Below are positions 42,069 through 52,945 of a stretch of 64,000 nucleotides of DNA, piece by piece. The stretch is from assembly GCF_946151075.1 (NCBI RefSeq), contig NZ_OX267715.1:1651881-1715880 (forward strand). The letters run 5' to 3'. The notes below the pieces were generated by a model. The model did not search any database. It saw only the letters and a list, made by a program, of their open reading frames with translations, and was not told where the DNA came from. The first letter of the stretch is position 1; each line of letters starts with the position of its first letter. The stretch comes from Neobacillus sp. Marseille-Q6967. GTDB lineage: Bacteria; Bacillota; Bacilli; Bacillales; Cytobacillaceae. A program made the position numbers and the translations under genes.

Positions 42069-45000
42069 CTAATGTTTTAACTCTTCCTCTGAAAAGTTAA
42101 TCATTGCCCCTACTACAGGCATATGAATCCAAGCTTCCACAACCGGACGCCCAGTTGCCTTATATAACGCCTCCGCATAGGTTCGAAGCTGCGGAAGGTA
42201 ACTAACACCTCGTGAAAGCCAGTCTGCTTCTTTCCCAGGGAAACTATAATGACCCAGCCCTGTGGTGTTTGGAGCAGTAAATCAATCCAGCCTGAAGCCT
42301 TTTGCAGACCTTTCCGCAGATGAATCGGCCACTCGCTGTGACTGGAAAGAAGATCTGGGTACTGTTCTGTAATAAACTGCTCCAAACGGTCGGACGCCTC
42401 CAACATGCTATCTTCTGAAAGTGCAGGAATGTCATACCTTTTTCGAATGTTTTCTGCCATTGTCAATCTTTCTGATTTGGATTTGGTTCGGTCGTCTGCA
42501 GCTAAAAAGGCATGGACCATTTCCCCAAGCACGGCCATGTCAGTGTTACCGGAGAGTGGTAGTCGGCTGCCAATGCGATGAATTTTTGTACCACTTGTTT
42601 CCGGTTGAAGACTGTTGACATCCTCATCTAGCAAAGAGTCACTCTTTTGTCCGCTTGGACTAAATCGTGCAGGAACAAACGGTGCCACTTCTACCGTTTT
42701 TCCAACATAAACAAGTTCAGCTGGTTCAGCCTGATTCAAGGTTTGTTCGGTCTCCTCCTCAATGGATAACACTCTTACCTTACAAGGTAATTGCCCGCCT
42801 TTGATGAGTATTTTCCCCTCTCGTTTATCAAGAGGAGCATGTTCCTGATCCGCATCTGTAACCCCAAGGTTCTGGATTACTTGATGTCGGGAAGCATCGG
42901 TCAATTCATCAATCCAACCCACTTTTGAAAAATCGCGTGCTGTTAATACCAAGTAGTCTCTTGCCCGTGTCATTCCCACGTACATCAACCTTTGATTTTC
43001 ATCTACCAGCTGCTGCATTCTTTGTTGAAGTTCAGGTGCATGTTCTACATAAGCATCTAAGCTGACTTTACTGGTTTGAGCTCCATATGGCCAAGGCCAA
43101 TAATAGAGACGTCGTCCGTTCAGAGGATTTTCCACATTAAAGCCCGTTGTACTAACCGCCGTTACCTGGTCAAATACAGGCAGTTTTTTTCTAGCCGCTG
43201 ATCTTTCTAATGAATTTAAGATGACAAAAGGCCACTCTAATCCTTTTGCCTTATGGTAGGTTAACACTCGCACGGCGTTATCATCAGTCGATTCCGCCAC
43301 TAGATTTAATTCTTTGTCCTTTTCGACATCACTTAAAAATAGAAGAAATCCACTCGTCGTTGCGGCTGTTCCATTTGTTGCGGCCATCCCTTCATACTTA
43401 ACCGCGATCTTCCTGAGGGCATCTAAATTTGCTAACCGTTGATCCCCTTGTCCCCATTTTAATGAGACTTCGTCTACCCTAGCCGTTACTAAGGCTAAAT
43501 CTAACACTTCAGAAGGACTCATTTGAACGATTTTTTCTCTGGCCTTGTCCAATTCTAGGATGAATGGTTCGGTCACCATGATCTCTGCCCGCTTCTCTTC
43601 ATCGAGCCAATCGGATAGCCATCGACCCTCACCCCACTTATCAGAAGAAAAATGGGTTAATTCAGCCAGCGCCAATGTATCTCTCGGGTCAACTAAATAA
43701 CGCAGGGCGGCAACGGCAAACACCACTTCTGGTCTTGCCAGCAATCCACTTTCACCTACCGTAGCGGGAATCCCTAGTTTGGAAAGTGCCTCTGCCACTC
43801 TTACACACTCATCATTCGCTCTGCATAAAATCGCAATATCCCCTGCTTTTAATGGACGCGGTTCACGAGATATTTTATCTACTATAATATATGTGTCTTT
43901 TTCTGTTAAAACCTTTTGTACACCTAGTGCAATATGCGCAGCATCAGTGGTTTGATTTTTTGAATTTAAGTACGACCATGTTTCCACGGCTGTCGCCTGC
44001 TCTGGTCTGTCATCCCGCTTTGGATCTAAAGCGATTCGGTCGGCTGACATTCCTCTTGCTTCAAAAACAGGAACGAAAATCCTGTTCACAAATTCAACTA
44101 GCGACTTGCGTGAACGATAAGAAGCGTCCAATACTTCGATTTCCAAATCAGGGATACTTGTCATGGCTGTCTGCATCAGCTCGGGGTCTGTTCCCCGGAA
44201 GCCATAGATGGCCTGTTTTACATCTCCTACCCATGTTGCTCTTTGGGCAATTTCACGAAGCTGCATGTTTAAAGCAATTTGTAACGGGCTCGAATCTTGG
44301 AACTCATCTACAAACACATCGGAGATTCGATCTTTTAACACTTCTGCAGTTTGTTCGTTTTTCAATAGATTCAGGGCTAAAGCCTCTTGGTCGGTAAAAT
44401 CGATTAATCCACGTTTACTTTTTTCGACTGCATAGGTTTCCATTGCCTCAGCCGCACAATGAAATAAAGCAAACATTGCCTCTTTCATGTCCTGATGTAA
44501 TCTTGGATGACGGTCATGGACGGAAGATGCAGCATGAATCGGTGAGACTGCCTCCCGGCTTTTCGCACCCGTTTTTAATTTACTTAATTTGGCCCACTGC
44601 TGCCAAGGGAGCGAACCGTTCCTCTCCCAACTCTTCAGTGCTTCATCAATTGCTTCCACTGCTTTGGCCGTATCTTTTGTCGTATCTCCGCCTGGAAGCT
44701 CTGCTTTTGCCACTCTTAATGCTGACCTTAAATCTTCCTCCAGCTGCTCTGGATTTGTCAATGATTCCGGGAGCCATCCCGTCATGATGTCCCAAGAAAA
44801 GTCGGCACATGCTTGAACATCCTCCGGATTCATGCCATTCTCACGAGCAAGTGATAAGATTTTCAAAACATTATCACGCCAATCCTCTAAGCAGAGACGA
44901 TAGAAAACTTGGCGATAGTCACGGTAGAATTGATCAATAACTTCTGCTGCAATGGTGTGAAATAACGTCTTCGCCTCGGACTCTGCCAACACTTTTTGCA

Positions 45001-45292
45001 CGGGAGATAAACCCATTTCCAGTGCAAATTCTCGTAATAAACGTCCAAATACACTATTCATGGTCCCTACATAACCATCCAAAATACGGGCAGCAGAGGT
45101 GTTATCACCAGATTCTAGGAGTTTCAGACGAACACGCTCGATGAGTTCATCTGCTGCTTTCGTTGTAAAAGTCGTCGCCATAATATTTTCTGGAGGCACA
45201 CCGTTCTGGATCGATTTTAAGATTTCGTCTGATAAACGGGAGGTCTTTCCTGCTCCAGCACCCGCACTTAACATTTTTAACTTTCCGGTCAT
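42069..45292 (-). pseudogene. AddA-like UvrD-type helicase with 3' frameshift
   Basis: ATG 45292 follows GGAGGGTGAC and overlaps the stop of the nuclease gene (ATGA). The frame has Walker A 'LSAGAGAGKTSRL', Walker B 'VFVDEFQDSSPLQIA', 'GDVKQAIYGFRG', 'YHKAKGLEWPFVIL' and 'RLMYVGMTRARDYLVL', so the helicase core is complete. Near 42245, after 'TPQGWVII', the frame shifts and ends at 42113 in a meaningless tail. The correct frame resumes with 'PGKEADWLSRGVSYLPQLRT' and 'VVEAWIHMPVVGAM' to TAG at 42069. The gap falls exactly where RecB-type nucleases have their D-x-K motif. The helicase may still work; the C-terminal nuclease should not. A sequencing error is possible. Confidence 0.75.
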
Positions 45293-48021
45293 TTTGTCAC
45301 CCTCCTCACTCCACAAAGATTTTGATATTCGCAAAATGCACAAGGCGGGTCTATCGTTGATACAAACGGCTCCTCACCATCTTCAGAACCCTTGTTCATT
45401 TCCCGTTTAGATGGAACACCTGGGGCAATAATTGTCCCTTTTAAGAGCTGTGACCATACATCTTCAACGGATTGTCGTAACACCTCATGAGACTCACAGA
45501 GTGATGGACCCTCTACATGGTAATCAGTTGGAAAATCTTCATGCGGCAAGCTGTAGAAATCTCCGCTGCGCAGCATAAAATAAGCAACAGGCAGTTCTTG
45601 ATTCTCATGATCGGTTAAAAGCCAGTGGTAAAGCGTCAATTGGACCGATAAATTCTCCAGCCGCGCTTTGTAATTACTTGGTTTTCTCGACCACTTTGCA
45701 TCAAAAAGAATCTTATTACCTGATGTCGTTTCTCCCACAAGGTCTAATCGGCCTTTGAATTCTACACCTTCACTCCATGTCTTTTGCAAATCTAGCTCAG
45801 TATGTTGAATTTTAATCCCTGCATGATTTAACACTTTAAAAAATTGCTGAAGTGAACTCTGCAATTTGAATCGAGTTTCATTTCGAAGAATCCCATTTTG
45901 CGGTTCTAAAAGAGTGGCAGCTAACATGGGTGTCAACTCATCAAACAATTCCCCTGTACGCAGACGCACATCATTCTCGTTCCAATCCGTTTTTTCTGTA
46001 ATCAAATTCTCCAAGATTACATGTCCTAGATTTCCAAGCATCAGTGACTCATTTGGTAAACTCAGAACATTTCCAGGTCTTACTTTGGCCACATACTTAA
46101 ATGTCCATTTTAACGGGCAGCCGATTAAGCCTTCGAAACTTGTTGCCGATTCCTCATTACGAGGCAATACTGCATTTTCAGATACCTTCCATGTTCGGAT
46201 GGGTTCCGGAATATTACGTGTAGTCAATGGCACCCGTTCAAATCCATCTCCAAACAGAACAAAACTTGGTTGTTTCCGAAGCTCAGCAGCATCGATGGTT
46301 ATTTTTTTCTCCGTGCTGTTATCTTTCGCAACGGCATAGCGAATTTCATCCCATAATGGATGAATCGGGATTTCTTCCCCTTTCACTTTTGCCGGAGCAA
46401 ATAGAATCAGCCTTCTATTAGCTAATCGTGCCGCCCTCTGCCATGAAGCTGCTTCCCTTCGCCGGCTTACATCCTCATCGAGCAGGTTGACACCATGATC
46501 CCTAAGCCATGCCCGTTCTATGGAAGTCCAAGTTCTAACGCTTGGTCCTGACATGTTTTTATGAAATCCCCACCATAGGATGGTATCTGCTTTCCCCCAT
46601 ATTTGCCCTGGATGATTGACCACTTGCCATTTCGAAGCTTCTTGGTTGTAGTCGGATAATTTAGCTCCTTCTCCTAAAACAGATTCAAGGATGCGCCCCA
46701 CTTGTAAACGTGAAACCTTTTTTACGCCAAGTGTTTTTAAACCCTCTACGACTTCCTGCGTATACTGTGTGGCTTGTGCATACATAAGGTCATTGGTCAT
46801 ATGGTAATTCAAGGCGGCCCATTGATTAACCTTTTGGCAAATGGTTACTAATTTTTCATATGGAATTCCTTCGGTTGGATCGTAATAATCATGATTTATC
46901 CATAGATCGAGCTTTGCTTCCAAGTTTTTTCTCCGTTTTTTAACCTCTTGTTCGTCAAGGTCTTCTCCTGACCACATTTCCTCATAGTCTTTAATTCCGT
47001 CCTCGATGGCCTGCAGCCATTGCGGGCCGCCAATTCCCGGGTTAGAGGCTAAAACTTTGGCTAATTTAAACCGGATCTTTCCTGGTACAGGAGAGGCAGC
47101 TATCGTCAATAATTCCATCATTCTATCTACCCTTAACGGTTGCCAATAGGTATCAATCGTAAGCGGTAAGACTTGAAGAACCGCACGCCATTTTGAAAGA
47201 GCGTCCACTCCTGCTGCAGCTACCCCTCTTCTTTGAAGAAGCTCATCCAGGATTAACGCTCCTTCCCCTTTTATGAGCACCGTATCTTCCATAGCATGAT
47301 CCTGCAGCCAGCTGATTAAAAAGTCTGCCGCATCCCATTCCTGTTCGGAACGAATCAGGAGTAAGCTTCCATCTCTTTTAGCTTCTTCGGACGATTTTCC
47401 ACCTGCCATAACCATTTGAAGACGGGACAAGTCTGATGAAGAATCTTGTTGGGTTTCTTTTTCAAAATAAGCTGAATCCTTCTGAATTTGTACACCGTGT
47501 TCTTTTAATAAATCGATCAAACGGATGGACCATGGATCCCATAGCGATTCATCTTCTTCTACAACCGTAATTGTATCGATTGGCAATTGAACCTGCTCTT
47601 GTAACCTTGTGATTAGGGCTTGTACTCTATCGGGAAATCCCCAAGAACGGTTTGGATTGGCCAGTTCTAATTCTGCCAGTGTATCAATCCATAAGCTTCC
47701 GCCAACATGTGCAGCAGGATCCCAGCCGGCTAACACTAATTCATCCCTGCGCCGTAACAATTCTCTCGCAGTATTCCAAGAGTCCGTTTCGAAAGATTTT
47801 GAGAATGGTTTATTACCGGTATCCTGTTTCCGAATCAGTTCCTGCCACTCTGCAATTCGCAGGTTTTCAGATACATTCGGCAGGGTAAGACCTAACTGTG
47901 TTTCAAGAATGCCGATTAAGCCGTTAAAACCTGTTACGACCGTACCGACGGACGCCTCTTTATCTCCAAGTGCATCCGGATACGTTGCCGAATCCAGCCA
48001 ATAGCCAAGAATAATGTTCAA
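45289..48021 (-). CDS. AddB-like PD-(D/E)XK nuclease with Fe-S cluster
   Basis: TTG 48021 follows GAGGAGG. The 910-residue protein has an inactive helicase-like body and a C-terminal RecB-type nuclease ('VEFKGRLDLVGETTSGNKIL' then 'FDAKWS', giving Asp...Asp-x-Lys). One Cys near 'LIGCPLKWTFKYV' and three in 'PPCAFCEYQNLCGVRR' form the AddB-type 4Fe-4S cluster. Housekeeping AddB is about 1160 residues, so this is a shorter relative. It is coupled to the helicase gene by a 4-nt overlap, as addB and addA are, but lies in an accessory context with a WYL regulator. A role in degrading foreign DNA is inferred. Confidence 0.82.
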   Translation of the reverse strand: MNIILGYWLDSATYPDALGDKEASVGTVVTGFNGLIGILETQLGLTLPNVSENLRIAEWQELIRKQDTGNKPFSKSFETDSWNTARELLRRRDELVLAGWDPAAHVGGSLWIDTLAELELANPNRSWGFPDRVQALITRLQEQVQLPIDTITVVEEDESLWDPWSIRLIDLLKEHGVQIQKDSAYFEKETQQDSSSDLSRLQMVMAGGKSSEEAKRDGSLLLIRSEQEWDAADFLISWLQDHAMEDTVLIKGEGALILDELLQRRGVAAAGVDALSKWRAVLQVLPLTIDTYWQPLRVDRMMELLTIAASPVPGKIRFKLAKVLASNPGIGGPQWLQAIEDGIKDYEEMWSGEDLDEQEVKKRRKNLEAKLDLWINHDYYDPTEGIPYEKLVTICQKVNQWAALNYHMTNDLMYAQATQYTQEVVEGLKTLGVKKVSRLQVGRILESVLGEGAKLSDYNQEASKWQVVNHPGQIWGKADTILWWGFHKNMSGPSVRTWTSIERAWLRDHGVNLLDEDVSRRREAASWQRAARLANRRLILFAPAKVKGEEIPIHPLWDEIRYAVAKDNSTEKKITIDAAELRKQPSFVLFGDGFERVPLTTRNIPEPIRTWKVSENAVLPRNEESATSFEGLIGCPLKWTFKYVAKVRPGNVLSLPNESLMLGNLGHVILENLITEKTDWNENDVRLRTGELFDELTPMLAATLLEPQNGILRNETRFKLQSSLQQFFKVLNHAGIKIQHTELDLQKTWSEGVEFKGRLDLVGETTSGNKILFDAKWSRKPSNYKARLENLSVQLTLYHWLLTDHENQELPVAYFMLRSGDFYSLPHEDFPTDYHVEGPSLCESHEVLRQSVEDVWSQLLKGTIIAPGVPSKREMNKGSEDGEEPFVSTIDPPCAFCEYQNLCGVRRVTK

Positions 48022-48152
48022 GATGGTATCCTCCTCGTATTTTATATGGGAAATCTCTTTCTCTTTTTAATCAGTAAGTATTTGTAGGAATGAAAAATAG
48101 AAAGGATATCTATTAGACGTTTTTATAGCGTTTACTTCCTTTATTTTACACA

Positions 48153-48180
48153 AAAGGGTGTACCAAAAATAGTACACCCT
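48153..48180. repeat. 28-nt hairpin repeat, copy 2 (right flank of the cassette)
   Basis: The element again starts AAAGGGTGTACCAAAAA and ends ACACCCT; AGGGTGTAC pairs GTACACCCT perfectly. It lies 132 nt upstream of the nuclease start codon, in the same orientation as 40958-40985. Confidence 0.7.
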
Positions 48181-48278
48181 GAATCGTTTTTGATTTATGC
48201 AGCTTCCATAGGCAAAATAAAGAACCGAATCATGTAATTTACACAATAGTTGTTAGTCATTTATACTCGTAAAATTTT

Positions 48279-48294
48279 CTTACATACATGTAAG
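48279..48294. promoter_or_regulatory. Palindrome CTTACAT-AC-ATGTAAG before lrgA
   Basis: Seven-base arms flank a 2-nt spacer about 100 nt upstream of the LrgA-like gene. Its half-site ATGTAAG also occurs in the 18661-18683 palindrome. The gap 48022-48396 holds no gene. Confidence 0.4.
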
Positions 48295-48396
48295 TGTTTT
48301 AAAAAAATGCATGTGAGACTTTTTATCACACGTAATGAAATCATCAAAAAAATGCTATAAGCTACTATTAAAGCTAACAGACGGAGGGTGATCAAC

Positions 48397-48765
48397 ATGA
48401 AAGTAAGTTGGATTTTTCAACTTATCATCAATATAGGTTTCCTTAAGCTAGGCTCTCTCGTCGCGGCATTCTTACATGTTCCTTTACCCGGCAGTGTGAT
48501 CGGAATGATCCTTCTCTTTTTGTCACTGCTTTCAGGCATAATCAAACTAAGTTGGATTGAAAGAGCCACTTCTTTTCAGCTCAAGCATATAACCTTACTC
48601 TTTATTCCACCGATGGTAATTCTCTTTTTATCTTCAAGTTTCCAAGAGATTTTTCATTGGTATATCTTGATTATTTTAATTGTAAGTAGCATCTGCAGTC
48701 TATTAGGCACTGCTTTCTTTGCAGAATGGCATGAAAAATTAAAAAGGAGAAATGAAAATGATTGA
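48397..48765 (+). CDS. LrgA/CidA-family holin-like membrane protein
   Basis: ATG 48397 follows ACGGAGGGTG. The 122-residue protein has four hydrophobic segments and the family motif 'HVPLPGSVIGMILLFLSL' in the second, with 'LLFIPPMVILFLSSS' in the third. LrgA and CidA oligomerise in the membrane and influence murein hydrolase activity; some members export pyruvate or other metabolites. It overlaps the LrgB-like gene by 8 nt, the usual pairing. Whether it corresponds to LrgA or CidA cannot be told from sequence alone. No LytSR regulator is adjacent. Confidence 0.85.
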   Translation: MKVSWIFQLIINIGFLKLGSLVAAFLHVPLPGSVIGMILLFLSLLSGIIKLSWIERATSFQLKHITLLFIPPMVILFLSSSFQEIFHWYILIILIVSSICSLLGTAFFAEWHEKLKRRNEND

Positions 48766-49453
48766 TTTTATCGGGAATACTCTTTTCACAGTCATCCTTA
48801 CCATCATTTGCTATGTATTTACATTTAAGCTCAATAAAAAATATAAAAAAGATTGGTTAAATCCTTTATATACAGCCACTATTCTTCTTATTTTACTTTT
48901 GCTAGTCTTCCATGTTGATATTGGAACCTATCAACAAGGGAGCATCATTTTTACACAGCTTTTAAAACTGGCTGTGGTCTCATTAGCTGTTCCATTATTC
49001 AAACAATGGTCTTTTTTAAAGGAAAATTATCAAAAAATATGCAGCGGGGTGTTTGGCGGAACCATTATTGGAATTGTATCAGTGGTTGGATTAGCTCAAC
49101 TATTTCATTTGAAGGAGCAATTACTTGCGTCATTGATTCTAAAATCTGTAACACTTCCTATTGCCTTAACGATCTCAAGTGATCTCGGTGGACTTACCTC
49201 CATTACTGTTCTATTTGTTATTTTTTCAGCTCTCATTTCTTTAACGATTGGTCCAAGTTTATTTAAGCATTTAGGCATCCGAAGTAAAGGTTCGAGAGGA
49301 TTGGCAATGGGAACCTCTGCCCAGATGCTTGGGGCAAATCGTTCCCTAATCTGGGGTGAAGAAGAAGGCGCGATGGGCAGCGTGGCGATGATTGCATCGG
49401 GTTTAATTTTCTCTCTCCTATTACCCATCCTGCCATTCCTTTTAAAAATTTAG
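48758..49453 (+). CDS. LrgB/CidB-family membrane protein
   Basis: ATG 48758 has AAGGAG 8 nt upstream; the ATG two codons before is too near the site. The 231-residue protein has seven to eight hydrophobic helices and family motifs 'LILKSVTLPIALTISSDLGG' and 'GLAMGTSAQMLGANRSLIW'. It acts with the LrgA-like partner encoded just upstream in controlling autolysis or metabolite efflux. After its stop the palindromic element at 49488 separates it from the convergent purine operon. Confidence 0.87.
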   Translation: MIDFIGNTLFTVILTIICYVFTFKLNKKYKKDWLNPLYTATILLILLLLVFHVDIGTYQQGSIIFTQLLKLAVVSLAVPLFKQWSFLKENYQKICSGVFGGTIIGIVSVVGLAQLFHLKEQLLASLILKSVTLPIALTISSDLGGLTSITVLFVIFSALISLTIGPSLFKHLGIRSKGSRGLAMGTSAQMLGANRSLIWGEEEGAMGSVAMIASGLIFSLLLPILPFLLKI

Positions 49454-49487
49454 GTAAGAGTTTGTCATAAATACACTGTTTTCAGAA

Positions 49488-49544
49488 TTAGGGGCCAGTC
49501 CACCACTACGCTAAAGCTTTACCATATTGGGGGACTGACCCTAA
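49488..49544. repeat. Palindromic element with GGACTGACCC core, second copy
   Basis: TTAGGGGCCAGTCC (49488-49501) pairs with GGACTGACCCTAA (49532-49544) apart from one extra base, enclosing an AAAGCTTTACCAT segment. The element at 534-578 has the same core. It lies between convergent lrgB and purD and may also terminate transcription. Confidence 0.6.
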
Positions 49545-49559
49545 TAGTTCCACCATTTT

Positions 49560-50822
49560 TCAATGGAATGCTTTAGACCCTATATCTGTTCGGAAATGAG
49601 CCCCTGCAAAAGATATCTTATCAATGGACTGATATGCCAAATCCCTGGCTTCTTTCAGATTGTCACCAATAGCAGTGATTCCCAGAACACGGCCTCCATT
49701 TGTTCGAATCTGATTATCCTTTTCAGTGGTTCCGGCATGAAATACAATCGCTGGATATTCAACCTGTTCTAATCCTTTTATAATATCCCCCTTTTTGTAT
49801 GGGCCGGGATAGCCTGCAGAAGACATAATCACGCAAATAGCTGACTTGTCTGTCCATTTCACCTCTAACTTTTCTAATTCTCCATTGAGACTGGCAATCA
49901 AAATGTCAAGTAAATCTGTTTCTAATAAAGGAAGGACAACCTGGGTTTCCGGATCGCCAAAGCGCGCATTATATTCAATGACTTTTGGCCCTGCTTTCGT
50001 CAGCATCAAACCGGTATAGAGAATCCCTTCAAATGGGTGACCTTCATTTACCATCGCTCTAGCGGTTGGCTCGACGATTTCTTGAAGGATTCGCTCAACG
50101 ATTGAAGAATCAATATGAGGTAATGGAGCATATGTACCCATTCCACCCGTGTTAGGTCCCTTGTCATCATTGAACACTGGCTTATGATCCTGTGCTGGAA
50201 CCATTGGCTTTACCGTTGTACCGCTCACAAAACTGAGGAGGGTTAGTTCTTCTCCCTCCAAAAATTCTTCTACGACTACCCTTGCACCCGCCGAACCAAA
50301 CGTGTCTTTTTTCAACATACTTTTCAGCGCTTCCTCTGCTTCTTCCACCTCTCTCGCCACCACTACACCTTTTCCTGCAGCTAAGCCATCCGCTTTGATT
50401 ACGATGGGTGCTCCTTCTGCGCGAACATATGACAGTGCTTCCTCATAGTCAGTAAAAGCGGCATATTTAGCTGTTGGAATATGATACTTCCTCATTAATT
50501 CTTTGGCGAATGCCTTACTTCCCTCAATCTGTGCTGCTTCCTTTGAAGGGCCATATACAGTTAATCCCTGCTTATTAAATTCATTAACAATCCCCTTCGA
50601 AAGGGGCTCTTCTGGTCCAACAAACGTAATATCTATATTTTCTCTTTTCGCAAAATCTGCTAATTTCTCTATATCTGAAACAGCAATCGAAACGCATTCG
50701 GCTAATCTTGCAATTCCAGGATTGCCGGGAGCACAATACAATTTCTTAATTTTAGGACTTTGAGACAACTTCCAAATAATGGCATGCTCACGCCCGCCTC
50801 CCCCAACGACTAACACCTTCAT
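49560..50822 (-). CDS. purD: Phosphoribosylamine-glycine ligase
   Basis: The 420-residue ATP-grasp enzyme makes GAR from phosphoribosylamine, glycine and ATP, step 2 of purine synthesis. Visible motifs are 'MKVLVVGGGGREHAIIWKLS' (N-domain), 'VGPEEPLSKGIVNEF', 'PIVIKADGLAAGKGVVVARE' (ATP-grasp lysine), 'FNDDKGPNTGGMGTYAPLPH' and 'IEYNARFGDPETQVVLPLL' (metal-binding Glu/Asn). Length is normal. It is the last gene of the minus-strand cluster, 13 nt after purH, as in Bacillus subtilis. Confidence 0.95.
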   Translation of the reverse strand: MKVLVVGGGGREHAIIWKLSQSPKIKKLYCAPGNPGIARLAECVSIAVSDIEKLADFAKRENIDITFVGPEEPLSKGIVNEFNKQGLTVYGPSKEAAQIEGSKAFAKELMRKYHIPTAKYAAFTDYEEALSYVRAEGAPIVIKADGLAAGKGVVVAREVEEAEEALKSMLKKDTFGSAGARVVVEEFLEGEELTLLSFVSGTTVKPMVPAQDHKPVFNDDKGPNTGGMGTYAPLPHIDSSIVERILQEIVEPTARAMVNEGHPFEGILYTGLMLTKAGPKVIEYNARFGDPETQVVLPLLETDLLDILIASLNGELEKLEVKWTDKSAICVIMSSAGYPGPYKKGDIIKGLEQVEYPAIVFHAGTTEKDNQIRTNGGRVLGITAIGDNLKEARDLAYQSIDKISFAGAHFRTDIGSKAFH

Positions 50823-50835
50823 TCCCTCCTACCTC

Positions 50836-52368
50836 CTAGTGTTTAAAATGTCTTATGCCCGTAAACACCATGGTGATACCGTGTTTATTAGCAGCCTCAA
50901 TAGATTCCTCATCTCGGATCGATCCACCTGGTTGAATGATGGCTGTAATGCCCGCTTTGGCTGCTTCCTCAACGGTATCCGCCATCGGGAAGAATGCATC
51001 GGAGGCAAGGAATGACCCTTTTGCTCTTTCTTCAGCTTGTTCGATCGCAATTTTTGCCGAACCTACACGATTCATTTGACCGGCACCCACCCCGATTGTT
51101 TGAAAATCCCTGGTCAAAACGATCGCATTAGACTTTACATGTTTGACCACTTTCCAAGCAAACAGAAGCTGTTCCACTTCCTCATTTGTAGGCTTTCGTT
51201 CCGTTACTACTTGAAGATCATCCACAGTTATTTGTTTTACATCTTCTTCTTGTACTAATACTCCTCCTGATACAGAAGAAAGAAGCAAATCTGGCTGCGA
51301 TTCTAATCTTACGTCACCTGTTTTTAGCAAGCGAAGATTTTTCTTTTCCTTCAACACTGCTAATGCCTCTTCCTCAAAATCAGGTGCCATAATAATCTCA
51401 AGAAATATTTCCTTCATCCTCATTGCGGTAGATTTATCAATTGGACGATTGGCTGCAATGATACCACCAAAAATCGATACCGGATCTGATTCATACGCCT
51501 TTTGATATGCCTCAAAAATTGTGTTTCCAATACCGACTCCGCAAGGGTTGGTGTGTTTCACAGCAACCACTGCAGGCTGATCAAACTCCTTAACGATAGA
51601 TAATGCGGCATCCGCATCATTGATATTATTATAGGATAACTCTTTTCCGTGTAATTGTTCTGCTGTTGACAATGTCCCCGATTTCGATAATGGCCTTCGA
51701 TAAAATCCTGCTTTTTGATGCGGGTTTTCTCCGTAACGTAAATTTTGTGCCTTTTCAAACGTAACCGTATATTGATCCGGCCATTCTTCCCCTGTTTGTT
51801 TCGTCAAATATTCAGAGATTAAGGCATCATAGGCAGCCGTATGACGGAACACTTTTGCAGCTAGCCGTCTTTTCGTATCAATGGTCACCCCGCCATTTTT
51901 TATTTCATTTAAAATAGCCGGGTAATCCAAGGCATCTACTACCACCGTCACAAAGGCATGATTTTTTGCTGCTGAACGCAGCATAGTAGGGCCGCCTATA
52001 TCAATGTTTTCAATCGCTTCCTCATATGTAACACTTGCTTTCGAGATGGTTTCTTTAAACGGGTATAAATTTACCACCACCAAATCGATCGGCTGGATTC
52101 CCAGTTCTTCTATTTGCTTTTGATGTTCTTCCTTATCACGAATGGCTAACAGACCACTATGGATACTGGGATGAAGGGTTTTCACTCGTCCATCTAATAT
52201 TTCTGGAAATCCAGTAACCTCTGAAATGCCTGTTACCTTGATCCCTTTTTCAGCGAGTAATTTTGCTGTACCGCCTGTCGAAATAATTTCTATTCCAAGT
52301 GTCTCTAGCTCCTTTGCCAAATCTACGATTCCAGTTTTATCTGAAACACTTATCAGGGCCCGTCTCAT
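50836..52368 (-). CDS. purH: Bifunctional AICAR formyltransferase / IMP cyclohydrolase
   Basis: The 510-residue enzyme performs the last two steps to IMP. The cyclohydrolase domain (1-195) shows '[20 protein letters not shown]' and '[20 protein letters not shown]'; the formyltransferase domain has '[20 protein letters not shown]', '[13 protein letters not shown]' (catalytic Lys-His) and '[20 protein letters not shown]'. Its ATG overlaps the purN stop (ATGA), indicating coupled translation. No unusual features. Confidence 0.95.
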   Translation of the reverse strand: MRRALISVSDKTGIVDLAKELETLGIEIISTGGTAKLLAEKGIKVTGISEVTGFPEILDGRVKTLHPSIHSGLLAIRDKEEHQKQIEELGIQPIDLVVVNLYPFKETISKASVTYEEAIENIDIGGPTMLRSAAKNHAFVTVVVDALDYPAILNEIKNGGVTIDTKRRLAAKVFRHTAAYDALISEYLTKQTGEEWPDQYTVTFEKAQNLRYGENPHQKAGFYRRPLSKSGTLSTAEQLHGKELSYNNINDADAALSIVKEFDQPAVVAVKHTNPCGVGIGNTIFEAYQKAYESDPVSIFGGIIAANRPIDKSTAMRMKEIFLEIIMAPDFEEEALAVLKEKKNLRLLKTGDVRLESQPDLLLSSVSGGVLVQEEDVKQITVDDLQVVTERKPTNEEVEQLLFAWKVVKHVKSNAIVLTRDFQTIGVGAGQMNRVGSAKIAIEQAEERAKGSFLASDAFFPMADTVEEAAKAGITAIIQPGGSIRDEESIEAANKHGITMVFTGIRHFKH

Positions 52369-52943
52369 TTCCGTTCCTCCTTATTCGCAAGACTCTGGAT
52401 CACTTTGGGTAATAATCGGTGCTCCTGTACTTGAATTTTTTTTATTAAAGTTTCTCTTGTCTCATCCGAATAGACTGTAATGGCCTGCTGGGCAATGATT
52501 GGACCGGTATCCATTCCTTCATCCACATAATGTACGGTTACCCCGGTGACTTTTACCCCGTAATCCAGCGCTTGACCAATTGCATCTTTTCCTTTAAATG
52601 CTGGTAACAGAGAGGGATGAACATTAATAATTCTTCCATCATAAGCTCCTAGTAACACAGAACCTAACAGTCTCATAAAGCCGGCTAGTACGATTAAATC
52701 TACATTCCATTTTGTTAATTCATCAAGAATCTCTTTTTCATAAGCCTCTTTACTTGGGTAGTCCTTGGCCCTGAAAGTAAACACTGGAATCGCTTCATCC
52801 TTTGCTTTTTTGACCGCCAGGGCTTCAAGACGATCACTGACGAGTAAAACCACTTCTACGTTTGATATTTCTTTTGATTTAATGGCTTCCAGTATAGCGG
52901 CAAAATTCGAACCAGTTCCAGATGCAAAAACAGCAATCTTCAT
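52365..52943 (-). CDS. purN: Phosphoribosylglycinamide formyltransferase
   Basis: The 192-residue GAR transformylase uses 10-formyl-THF. It begins '[20 protein letters not shown]', the phosphate-binding Rossmann start, and has '[12 protein letters not shown]', '[15 protein letters not shown]' with the catalytic Asn-His, and '[20 protein letters not shown]' with the catalytic Asp. AAGAAGGGG precedes the ATG. It follows purM by 2 nt and overlaps purH by 4 nt. Confidence 0.94.
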   Translation of the reverse strand: MKIAVFASGTGSNFAAILEAIKSKEISNVEVVLLVSDRLEALAVKKAKDEAIPVFTFRAKDYPSKEAYEKEILDELTKWNVDLIVLAGFMRLLGSVLLGAYDGRIINVHPSLLPAFKGKDAIGQALDYGVKVTGVTVHYVDEGMDTGPIIAQQAITVYSDETRETLIKKIQVQEHRLLPKVIQSLANKEERK

Positions 52944-52945
52944 GT

